64,000 nucleotides of DNA, from positions 58,562 to 122,561 of the forward strand of contig NZ_BMVV01000024.1 of the NCBI RefSeq assembly GCF_014650895.1. Direction: 5' to 3'. Position numbers and translations under genes: made by a program. Of the stretch, positions 42,062-54,100 are shown piece after piece. Below the pieces are notes generated by a model that saw nothing but the letters and a program-made list of their open reading frames with translations, did not search any database and was not told where the DNA came from. This DNA comes from Streptomyces omiyaensis. GTDB lineage: Bacteria > Actinomycetota > Actinomycetes > Streptomycetales > Streptomycetaceae. Position 1 is the stretch's first letter, and each line of letters starts with the position of its first letter.

Positions 42062-42111
42062 GTCCCGCTGCCCCTTCCCACTTGGTGCCTGTGAGGAAGG
42101 GACAGCGGGAC
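42062..42111 (-). terminator. Terminator of the giant gene
   Basis: Arms of 17 bp (GTCCCGCTGCCCCTTCC, one mismatch) around a 16-base loop, ending six bases before the stop of the 17.3-kb gene. Confidence 0.8.
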
Positions 42112-42116
42112 GGGGG

Positions 42117-45100
42117 TCAGCGCTGCGGCTTGCGCTGCTGGTGCTGGTCGGGTCCGCCTCGGCGCAGGTGCCCAGCTTGCTCCGTGCCGGGGGCAGCGGG
42201 CTTCGCCGTGGGCCGCCTGACGGTCGTCGACCTGCCGCGGGCGGCGGCTGCCGACACCCGGCCTGGCATCGGCCTGGCCAGTGCCTCACCCATCCTTTGC
42301 AGGGCCGGAACGTCCAGCTGCCGCTCCCGCCCGACTCCGGCCTCCGCAGGCGGCGGGGTTCCCCGGCCGCCACGCGGGGCGCTGTACGCCGACGCGGCAT
42401 CGCCGAGGCGCAGCAGCGCCTCAGCCCCGCGCCGTTCGCCGGTCCCGGCTCGTCGCGGTCCGTCGCCGCGGAGCTTGTCGGCAGCCCGCTGCGCCACCCG
42501 CGCGATCCCCTCGCAGACCCGGACGGACACCTCTTTCAGGAAGCCGGCGGCCCGCCGGTCGCCGAGCAGACGGTCGAAGTGCTCGCCTGCCCGCTCCTTG
42601 ATGACCGTGAGCAGATGTCCCATCGCCCTCCGGACGCTCTGGATCTGCCGCCATTCCGGCAGTTCCTGGAGCGCGTCCCCGTGGCTGTCCGCGTCCTGCA
42701 ACGCCTTCGTGACGGCCGCGGCTTCCCGGTTCTCGTCGCGGACCTGCACCGGCTGGGGACCGGCGGGGGCGACGGCAGGCGCCTCGCCGGCGGCCTCCGT
42801 GACGAAGGCCTGAAGGGCGGCAAGGTCGGGCCTCACCTCCTCGCGCAGCTCTGCCGCTGTGACGCCGTCCGGCACCTGCTCGTCCCAGGCCTCCAAGAGC
42901 GCCGCGACGGCGTCCACGAAGGCCTGCGGCACGGCGGGGGCGCCATCCGGGAGGACGGCCTCCTCGGCATACCCGGACACCGGAAGCTCGTCCGTACCCC
43001 ACAGCGGTGCGGCCGCCGGCTGCGGCGCCTGGACCGTGGCGGCCTCTTGGCCGGGGGCCTCCGTACCGGCGGGCAGCGGAAGGTCGCGCAGCACGCGGTA
43101 GACGCCCGGCGCCGCCATGTTCAGCACCCTGTCGCGCTGACGCTGGTAGGCCCACTGCCGCAGCTCATCGCCGCTGTCCTTCACCAGGGAGTCGGCGGCC
43201 TGCGCGAACCGGCCCTGGAACTCGGCGAGGTCGGCGGCCTCGTGTGCCATCCGGATCAGGTGATCGTGATCTGCGACGGTGGCCTTCAGCCAGTCGGCCA
43301 CCTCCCCCGCCCAGGGGGTCAGTGCGTCGCGCCAGTCATCGCGGACTGCTTCCACCAGCGCGGCCCGCACCTTGGGAGACTCCCACGCCGGAGCCAGAGC
43401 TCCGCCGGGCAGGTGTGCGGCGAGCCAGGCCTCCGTCTCCTCGGACGAGACCAGCCGATCGGCCAGCTCTGCCGGGCGGATCGGCACGGGCACGTCTACA
43501 GAGCTGTCCAGGGCCTGCCTGGGCACGTCAGCGGCCACGATCCCGGCGAGCGGGTAATCAGAGTTGCCCCTGATGCCCGAGAAACTCGCCTTCACGCCTG
43601 CACCGTCGCGCCTCAGGCCGATGACGAGGCCGGGGCCCTGCGCATAGTCCACGGCCGCAGGGGCCGGAGCTGCGGGAGCCGTGGCAGTCTTCTCGCTGCT
43701 CTGCTGCGCCGCAGCCGCAGCCGCAGCCGCAGCCGTGTCCGCGGCCTGCACGGCCTGCCTCGTCGCCTCGACCCTCGCCTGGAGGCGCCGGGTCTCGTAG
43801 AGCAGCTCCGCGAGCGGGAACGCCATGTTCGACCGAAGCGGGCTGTACGCGGTGAGAGGCAGGTCGTTTCCCCAGGCGTTCACCGCCTCCTCGACGGCAC
43901 GCAGGTCCTCGGTCATCTGCCGAGGGCCCCGGCCCTCGGCATCGGCCACGGCCGCCAGCGAGGCGGCCAGCTGGAGATAGTGCGGGTTGGCGAGGAAGTT
44001 CGGCGTCACCTGGCGCACCGCGGTCTCGATGGCCCGGGCATGCCGGTCGGCGAAGGCCTGCGCCTCGTCCTGCACCTGCTGTCCCGGTGCCCGGCCCTCA
44101 GCCCCGGGAGCCGCCGTCACCGGGTCGCCCAGCGGGGTGCCGGTGAGGACGGCGTGCATCACCACTCCGTGCAGGGCGGCCTGCTCGGGAGTGTCGACCA
44201 GGGTCGTGATGTCGGGGATCTCCAGGGTGTCCATCCGGGCGAACCACAGGCCTCCGGTGGTGCGGTGCACCGTGGCGATGACGACATCGTCGCGGCGGAG
44301 CTCGCCGGTGGTGAACCCGGCGACGGTATCGCCGCGCAAGTGCACCGTGTGCTGGGCGTACTGGGGCAGCGGGGTGACCGAGGTGATCTCTCGGCGCCCC
44401 TCAGCGGGGGCGTTCTGCCCGGGCACGGGCCGTTCAGTACGCGGAGGTGTGGCCATCTCGGAGTCCTTCGGGGCGGTGGGACGTGCAGCCGGGGCCTGAG
44501 GGGCCGTCTGCACGCCGCTGTCGGGGACGGGTTCGGCCGGCGCCTTCGGCGCGGCAGTGCGTTCCTGGGCTGCGGCCCGTTCGGCCTGCGCCGCCTCCAG
44601 GGTCAGCCGGAGGCGTTCCGCCTGGCCCTGGACGTCGTACTGGAGGTGGGCCAGCGGGTAGGCGAGGTGCTGCCGCTCGTCGGCCGCCGCATCCTGCGGC
44701 AGGGCGGCCCTCCAAGCCACGACGGCTTCCTGGAGCGAAGCGAGGTTGGAGATCATCCGGCCGGAGCTGTGGGCGTCGGCGTAGGCCCGGGCAGTCTCGG
44801 TCAGCCGCCGCTGAAGCTCCCGGAACTGGGGGATCTGGGTGTAGTCCGCTCGCACGCGGGCGGCCGCCCTGGTGATCGTCACGAGGTGGGACTCCGCCAC
44901 GTTGCGCAGGTCCAGACGGATCCTGTCCCCCCACGACACCGGCCCGGAGGCAGTGGCCGCGGCCGGCCGGGGCCCGTAGGGCGTCTGGGTGAGCGCCGCG
45001 AACAGGATCGCCCCTTGGTGGGCAGCTTCCTGCGGTGAGTCGCTCAGCGCGGTGACGTCGGCGGGAAGTCCGTCGCCCGCCAGCCGGGCGAACCAGCGCC

Positions 45101-48100
45101 CCGACGCCGACGGCCGCACCACGGCGACCGTAGTGCCGGCGTGGAGCAGTTCCCCTCGGTTCGGGCCCTGCCCGTCCATGCCGAACAAGCGCAGCTCGAA
45201 GCCGGCGTCGGCGGGCAGCTTGGAGACCTCGGTGTAGGGCCGGGGCTCGGGCGGGTCTTGGACGTCGAAGCTGTCGACACTCGCGTCCGACGCGGACGCT
45301 TCCTCGGGGGACGTCTGCGGAAGGGCACCCTCCCCGCTCTGAGGTTCCCCGGGGCCGGCGGGCGTGGCAGGCTCCGTGCCCTGCTGTTCGGCACCAGCCT
45401 CCGTGTCCGGAGCCCGTACTGCCTGCTCCGGCGCAGGAGTGGGGTCCGGGGTGGCCACCGGCTCCGGGCTCGTCGTGGCCTGCGTGTCCTCGCCGGGCAC
45501 CGCGACCTTGTGCTCCGAGGCGTCGTCGACGGCGGCCGGTGGCTCCGGTGTTTCCTCGGGTTCCGGCGCCGGACCGTCATCCGTGACGCCGTCCGTCGCG
45601 GCCGCTGCCGGCTCCGCGTCGGTGTCGGCGGCCGGTGCACCTGGGCCGGGCTCGGTGCTGCTCGCCGGGACCTCCGTCTCGTCGTCGACGTCCACGGGCG
45701 CCTGTTCGGCGGGCTCCGGCTCGGCGGCCGGGCTCTCCAGGCCGACAGCGTCCTGTTCTGCGGAGTTCGCAGTGAGGGCAGCCAGCTCCGCCTCGAAGGT
45801 CTTCACCGTGGCCTGCGAGCGGGAGGCCAGAAGGGTGGCGGCCTCCCGTACGGCACTCAGCGGACCGCGCAGGTTCTCGCCGACCACGGTCTCCAGGGCG
45901 CCGCTCCAGACCGCGACCGTGTGGACCTGGCGCACCAGGTCGTCCGGCGAGCCCGCCGGGCCGTCACGCAGGGACTGCGCGGCCTCCTGGTACGCCGCCG
46001 CCAGGTGGGCCACCGGGTTGGTCGGGGCGCCGCGGCCGCCGAATCGCTGCTGCCGGTCGGTGTCGTAGTAGCGCTGGACCATGGGCAGCTCGTCCCACCG
46101 GGCGAACGCCTCGCTCAGCCGGTCGATGTCCGCCTGCGCTTCCTCGTCGGTGCTGTACGGCTCGGCGGGGTCGAGCGGCGGCACGTCCACGTCCAGGAGC
46201 ACCACGTCGAGCTCCGGCAGCTCAGCGGCGGACGGTGCCTCAGCGGCTTCGGTCTGCGCGGCGTCGTCCAGCGACGGCGTCACCACGACTGCCAGGGGCT
46301 GCGGAGCCGCATCCGTTGTCGGCGTCTGCGAGTGGTGTGCCTGAACCAGCGCCTCACCGGCGGGGACGCGGTCGGCGTACGTGGCGGTCTCGGTGCGCTC
46401 GGTCCAACCGCACACACACCACGCCTCGACCCAGTCTCGGCCCGGGCCGCCGAGGGTGACGGCCGTGGCGTGCGGCACCCTGTCAGCAACCGACGAGGCG
46501 TGGAGGCGGAGCCGGTCGAGTATCGGCGCCCATGCGGACATGTAGCCGTCGACGGCGGTGCAGGATGCGATCAAGGCCCCCGACTGGTCCTCGATCAGGA
46601 GCGGCGCCAAGTCACCGGAGGCGGTGTGGCCTTGCCACTCCCAGCGGACCGTGTACGGGACGCCGGTCTCGGCGGTGATCGTCCACGAGCCGTCGGGGTG
46701 GTACTCGATTGCCTCCGACTCTCCGACGTCCGGCAGCAGCCACAGTCCGGCGTCGTAGTGCATGCGGCGGGCGACGGCGAACCCGGCGGTCAGGTCCCCG
46801 CCTGCCTTGGCCGCATGCTCAGCGACGGCCGCCAGGGCCGCGTTCTTGCCCTTGCCGGAACCGATGCCGATCACGTCCCACCGGCCCGACGGCTCGACAC
46901 CGTGCCAGCTCGCCCGCCACATGATTCCCCGTGCGCCCTTGCCCTGGGCGTCGTGGGAGATCTCGTACGTGCCGACAGTCAGCCCGGGGCCGGTGACGGT
47001 GAACTGGTACGAGGACGGCTCGCCGTCGAGGTACAGCGGGCTGACGGTCAGCGTATTGACGTCGACGACCACGGGCGTCTCCTCGGCAGGCTCCGGCGCC
47101 GCGCCGCTGCCCTCCGCCCCCCAGCCGGCGAGTCCGAGGATTGCGACGGCAACGCGCTCGACCTCGTTCGCCGCTTCCGTGCGGGGCGCGCCACGCCGGG
47201 CGACCAGCGCGGCCCGGTCCCGGCGGGCTGCGAACGCCTTATCCGCCGCCTTCTTCTGCGCCTTCGCGTTCCCGCCCGCAGCCTTCACTTCCGCTCGCGT
47301 TTGACGCATGGCGCGGTCGTCACCCGCTTCGCACGCCTCGGCGAGGATCCGGCTCGTCAGAGCCTGCGCGGGCCACGGCGCGGTCTCCCCGGCATCCAGC
47401 GCGGCCGACAGCATCTGTCCGGCAAGCTCAGCAATCCGGTCGGACCACTGCCTCCAGTGCAGGTCGACCACCTTCGGATCACCCTGGGCCAGGGCCTGCA
47501 CGAGGCTCTGAACATCGCGGTGCCCGATGCGCCTGTCCTCGTTGCTCAGGAGGCGGTGAGACAGGCACCGCGCGCATACGGTGTAGTGGCCAAGCTCGCT
47601 GCCCTGCTCGGTGTCGACGGCGACCCTGTACCGGGCACCCGAGCGCTTCGAGCTGCACTTGCCGACGTACGGCGCCGACGCATCGCAGTACGCGTCCGGT
47701 GTGTCGGCCATGTCGTCCGTGAGCTGGGCCACGACGCGCAGCCGCGCGTTCGGAATGGCCTCCTGGGCGGAATGCCAGACCTGCCACTCGGCGACGTACT
47801 GCCGGTTATCCGGGCCCTTCCGGGCCCAGTCCTCACCGGTGTGTCCCTGCCCGCCGTCCGGGTCGGTCAGGTGCTCCCAGCCCCACCGGCACGACGCGAT
47901 AAGGCCGACGCGGCCGAACCGGCGGACCAGGTACACGCCTTCTTCGAGCTGGACGCGGTCCGTGGTCGTCTGGAACGGGGTGGCCTGCTCCGTCAGGTGC
48001 CCGTACCGGGACCATAGGGACGCGAACCGGGTACGGGTCGCCGAGTCCTCACGAATTCGCGCCAGCACGGCGGTAAGGGGCCGGTCTTCCAGGTTCGCGG

Positions 48101-51100
48101 CCCACCAGTAGGAGCCGTCAGCGTCGTGACCGGCCTCCCATTGATCCTCATCCGGGCCGACAGACGGCACGGGGCGCAGCCGGAACGTGTGTCCGCCCGC
48201 CGTTGTCAGAATCCAGCCCGCCGCCGGTTCGCGCAGGTCGGTGAACGACACGGCGGCGATCGTCTCGCCCTCGATGAGCGCCGCCTGGAGCTGTGCCTCT
48301 CCCCCGCCCCTGGTCGTCACCGACTGGGCAAGCGGTTCATCAGCAGACGAGGCCCCGCTGCCCGCGGCCTTCTCTGGCTCCGCTGGGCCCTGTACCGGAT
48401 CGCCGAACAACCCGAGCTGTTCCATCTCGCCCGTGCCCTGGGAGGCCGCGCCTCCCCCGTCCTGGGTGCGTTCGACTGGCTGGTCCTGCGCGCCCTGTTC
48501 TACGGCCTCACGGAGCTGCGGCGCAGCAGGCAGGTCGGCGGGTTGGGAGCGCTCCACAGTGCCCTGGGTATCGCTCACGCGCTCAGCCAGTGCTACCAGC
48601 CACCCGTGGCCCAGTGTCGTCAGTTCCACCCGATAGCCCCGCCCGTACTCCACGTGGACGGCCAAGCCGTGTCCGCAGGCCCAGTCGACATCGCGGGGCG
48701 AAGCTTCGGCGTCCTTGCCCATCGAGTACAGGCCTGTGCGGAACGACCACCGCACCACGCCCTCTTCGATCGCCCGCAGCGCCGCCAGCTTTCGCTCCGG
48801 CTCGTACACCTCCGCAGCCTGCTCCAACTCATTGGCGGAAAGACCCACCACCAACTCAGTAGCTGCTTGCGGGGCTGTAACCGTCTTGGTCCGGGCGGTT
48901 GCGTGCTCGTCGAGGTGGACGTCGGTGTTGCGCAGTCGGTGACTTTCACCTTCCTGGGGCGGGGTGGGCTCGTCAGCGGTGCTCGGGTTCGCCGCCGGCT
49001 CGGCGGCCGCCCGCTCGGTCAGGTAGGCGACATCCGCGTGCAGTCGGTGCATCTGCACGTCGAGGTGCTGGCGCAGGCGGTGCAGCGGTTCACCGAGCCC
49101 GCGGTAGCGGATGGTGTCGTCGACCGCGTCGAACAGCACGGTGGCGGCCGCGGCCGCAGCCGCCGTCGCCGCGGCGTTGGCCCGGTAGGCCTCCCTGGCC
49201 GAGGCCTCGGGCTCGATCGCGGCGACGGCCCGGCGCAGCGCGCGCAGTTCGTCCTGTGGACCGTCGCCGTCCGGCCACAACCGGGCGGCTTCCTGCTCCA
49301 GGGCGATGTGCCGCTCGTGGGTCTGCCGGGTCTGCGCGGCCACGTCGGCGGCCCCGTGGTGCCTGCCGAAGACCTCGGCCACGTCCTGCGGCCGGCGGCG
49401 CTCGCGCGGCACGACCAGGACCTCGAAGTTGTTGGCCAGGGAGAACTGGTTGGCCGTGCCGGTGGCGACGTCGCGGCTGGAGAAGCCGGAGGCAGGGCGG
49501 GTGGTGTGGGCGTAGCGGATCTCGGTGACGACCTCACCACGGGTACCGCCCTCGGCGATGAAGTCACCGAGGCGGAGCTGCCCGGCGGTGCGGATCTCGG
49601 GCCGAAGGTCCGGGCGGTGTCCGGCCGGGGTGAGCTCGATCCGGGAGGGCAGGAGCCGCACGGTGACGTCCGCTCCGGTGGCGACCTCGTTGCCCTCGGC
49701 GTCGTGGATGACCGAGTCGAGCAGGACGGCACCGGAGTGGTAGGCGCGGAAGGCCGGGTGGAGGTAGCCGGTGACGCGGACGGCACCGGGCACCTCCAGG
49801 TCGCCGATGGCGACGACGCCGGGCACGTCCAGGGTGACGGTGACCAGGTCGCCGGGCCCGATCGTGGCGCGGTCGACGAGGCGGGGCACGTCCGGGTCGG
49901 GCTCGGGCGACGGCGGCTCCTCGGCGGGGGCCGGGGTGGAATCGCTCTGCGGCTCGGGGGCCGTGCGGGCCGCCCAGATACGGCGGGCGATGCCCAGGCC
50001 CTGTACCTCTGCGACGGTGACGTCGAGGGACACGGCGATGTGCGTGGAGCACGTCGCTTCTCCGCCGTCGACCCGGTAGAGCTTCTGCTCCTCGGTGTCG
50101 CCGTCGAACTGCCGGTTGCAGCGGGCGCAGATGCCGTCTTCGGCAACGTCGAGGCGGCGGTCGCGGCCTCGGACGTGGAGGGGCTTGGCGGCGAACTCGC
50201 TGGCCCGGCGGGCCACGCGGACGGCCTCGTCCACGGCGGCCGCGCGGGTCTCCTCCTTCCCCAGTTCGGCGATGGTCTGGCCGTCGACCTCCACGCGCAG
50301 CGCATACAGCGGGGTGCCGGAGGCGGCGTGCTGACCGACCTTGACGACGAAGGGGATGTGGTCGGCCGTGACCGGGAAGACGACCTCGGTGCCGCGGTCT
50401 TCGTCGGGGCCGACGAAGACCGGCACCGGCTCGCGCACCATGGCCATGCCCTCCTTCGGCACATGGTCGGCGTACGAGGCGACAGGCCGGGCGGGGATCG
50501 CGTCGACGGCCGGCAGGCTCTCGAACGGCACCGGCTCGGGCGGCCCGGCGGCGGGCCGCAGGTCGGCCGTGTCCCCGTTGATGCTGTAGCTGTAGCCGGT
50601 CGACTTCTTCCCGTCGCGCCAGAGCACGTGGTACTCGCCGGTCACGACCGTGCGGTCGGTGCTGACGAACCAGGTGTCCTTGGACGCACCGGGCGCCATG
50701 ACCTGTCCGGTTACCTGTGTGCCGGTCGCGGTGTCCTGCCAGGTCACCCAGGAACCGAGCGCGTATTCCTGTGGGGTGAGACCGGGGGTGTCGGTGCGAC
50801 GGGTCAGACGCAGTGCGGGCGCGGGCCGCCACGGCTCCAGGCCGTTGGAGGCCTTGTAGCCGCGCTGCCACTTCGCCTGTTCCTGGTCGCGTTCCTCGCG
50901 GCTCTGGCTGGTCTGGGCGTTGCGGTTCTCCACGGCGGCGACGAGCTCCTCGTAGCGCCGCTGGTATCCCTCCACGGTCTCGGTGGGGACCCGGGCGAGG
51001 GTGAAGGTGAGTTGTCCGTCCGCGCTGGTGAGCCGCTCGTACTGCTCGTCCGCCGCGGGCTCGGCGGGTGCGGCGTCGTCCATCCTCATCTGCCCCTCGG

Positions 51101-54100
51101 GGACGCCGACGGCTTCTTCCTGCGGCTCGTCGGGAGAGGGGCTGTCCGGCGGGGCCGGAACGGGGACACGATCGGGCCGGGGCAGCCCGAACTCGTCGAA
51201 CAGGTTGGCCGTCCCGTACGGGTCGTCGTCTAGCGCGGGCGCACTGTCGGCCTGGCCGGGGTCTTCGGCCGGCGGCGGGGCCGGTGCGGGCTCTTCGGCC
51301 CGGTTCTCGGGGTCCGGGATGGGTTCTTCGGTCGGCTCGTCGGTCGGGGCCTCGCTCGTGCGGGAGGCGGCCTCAGCGGCTGTCTGCGGCCCGCCGATGT
51401 GACCGACGGCGACACGGTCCCCGAAGCCTGCGATCAGGTCTTCCAGGGGCGTTTGCGGGCGTTCAGGGGCGGGCTGCGGGCCGGTGAGGGAAGCGGCTGC
51501 AGGCAGCGGTAGTTCGGTGGTGTCGCCGAGTGCGGCGAGGCGGGCGGCGACCTCCGCGTCGTGGCCGTGAACGGCGAGGTGGGCCCGCAGGAGAGCGGCC
51601 TCCGCCTCGGCCTGGACGGGTGTGTAGGAGGCGGGGTCGGGCCGGGGGCCGGCGTCGTCCATGTCGCGCAGGATCGCGCCCGCCTCGCTGGAGGACTCGG
51701 GGGCGGGTTCGGCGGCGAGGCGATCGAGGCGCTGTTGCAGCTCGTCGCGGCGGGCAGTGGCCTCGTGGCGGCTGGTGGTGAGGTCGGCCGGTTCATCCTT
51801 GGACGGTTTGCCGATCTTGTTGAGGGCGGCCTGCGCGGCGACGAGGCTGTCCACCAGGCTCTTGCGCTCGCGGGCGCGGCCCAGGCCCTGGACCTGGCCG
51901 CGCAGCCGCTCGCGGTCGATGAGGAGCTGGTCGCGGGTGGTGCGCTTGGCGGCCAGGTTCCCTTCGTCCTCGGTCTGCCGCTCGGGTGCCTCGGTGATGG
52001 TCTTCACCAGGCGTCGCAGGACCGTCTCACCCTTGAGGTCGGCGAGCTCGGCGAGGGTGGAGCGCTGGACGATGCCGGGCAGGCCGTCGAGGTGGAGGCG
52101 GACGAAGACGGTGCCGTCGTCCTCGCGATAGGCCACGGCGACCAGGTCGAGGCCGCCGAGACGTCCCAGCTTCGCGTCCGGGGCGGTGGTGCGGCCGGCC
52201 GGCAGGCTCTGCCCCACTCCGGCCAGCAGCTGCATGAGGGGCTTGGCCGCGTTCTTGTGCTTGGTGTACTCGGTTCCGGCGAGGGTGATGCGGAAGTCGT
52301 CACCGAGGACGGGTTCGAGCAGCGGCAGTACGCGGGCCCGCCGCGGGATGTCGTACGACAGGTTCTCGATGTCGCGATGCAGCTCGCGGAGCCGCTTGCC
52401 GATGATCGCCCGCTGGGTGGCCCGGTTGCGCTGGTCGAGCTCCAGCGTGCGCAGCTGCTTGCGGAGCTCTTCCTGCTCGATCAGGTAGGGGTTGCCGGAG
52501 ATGATCGCCATGGCTTCCTCGTAGGGAAGGTTGGCGTCGTCGACCTCCATGATCTCGTCGGCCGTGCCGTCGAGGCGGGCTTTGTAGAGCTGGTCGAAGC
52601 CCTTGGCCTTGGTGGCCAGCAGCCCGTACATGCGGGAGTCGAAGGTGCCCTCGGTCGCCATCCAGACGACTTCGACCTCGGGATTCTGGTTGCCGTTGCG
52701 GACGATGCGGCCGTCGCGCTGGGCCATGTCTGAGGGGCGCCAGTCCGGGTCGACGTGGTACAGCGCGACCGCACGGTTCTGCGCGTTCAGGCCTTTGCCC
52801 ATGCGCATGGTCGAGCCGATCAGGACATTGATGCCGCCGTGGTTGGCGTTGTGCTGGAGCTTGATGCGCTGGTCGGCCCGCTCGGCGTCGTGGATGAAGG
52901 CGATCTTCTCGGCGGGCATGCCGCGGGCGACGAGGAGGTCCTTCAGTTCCTGGTAGGCGTTGAAGTTGCCGCGGTTCTTGCCGCCGGGGGTGCCGTTGTT
53001 GAGGAAGACGAACTGCAGCGCGCCCGGGACAGGATGGGGGCGCTGGTCGGTGGCGCTGTAGGTGTAGCGGTTGTCCTTGGTCTCCTCGTGCTTGGCGATG
53101 ATGCGGTCCGCGAGGGCGACGAGCTTGTTGCCGGGCTCGGCATCGGCGTCGGTCAGCCGTGAGTCCATGGCGATGACGCGGGCGTCGTTGTTGATCGCCA
53201 GCGGGTTGTCGACGCTCTTGTCGACCCCTCCCCTGCGGAAGGTCTCGTAGCGCTCGCCGAGCTCCTGCATGCGCTGGAGCTGGTCGGCGGTGGCCGGCAC
53301 GAGCATGAGCTCCGGCTCGCCGCCCTTGACGGAGGGCAGCTTCAGGCCCAGGTCCTCGGCGCTCTTGTAGTCGACGAGCGGGTACCACAGCTGCCGCACC
53401 ATGGCGGGGACGTTGTGGAAGGAGGCGAAGCGCTCGACGGCCTTGAAGCCCTTGCCGTCGGTGGTCATCTCCATCCGCTCGACCGTGGTGCCGTACATGC
53501 TTGCCCAGGCGTCGAAGGGCTCGGCGTCGATCTCGCGCAGCAAGTCCGGGTTCGCCATCCGCACGAGCGTGTGCAGCTCGCCGATCGCGTTGGACAGCGG
53601 GGTGCCGGTGGCCAGCACGCCGATGGGCCCGGTGGGCTTGTTCATCCGGGCCCACTCCAGGGCCTCGTGCACATGCTGGGACTTGCCGGATCCCTTCACG
53701 CGGGCGCCGGGGATCTTCGAGCGGACGGCCAGGTTTTTGTACTCGTGGAACTCGTCGACCGCGAAGAAGTCGATCCCGAGGTCGTCGAGGTAGACCTGTC
53801 CGGGGGTGCGGACGGCGGCCGCGCGGGCCTTGAGCTCCTCCTCGAACTGCTTGCCGCGCTCTTCGAGCTGCTTGAGGCTGATCGACTTCCCGTCGCGCTT
53901 GCGTTCGCGGGTGATCTGCTCGCGCAGCAGGCGGGCTTCGTCGTTGTTGTAGAGCTCGTGGAACTCCGGGGAGAGCGGGATGGAGTCGAAGAGGCTGTGG
54001 GAGGTGATGATCAGGTCGAAGTCGTTGGAGCGGATGTACTCCAGCATCCGGTCCCGCTTGCCGTCCGCCAGATCTTCACTGGTCAGGGCCAGGATGCGGG

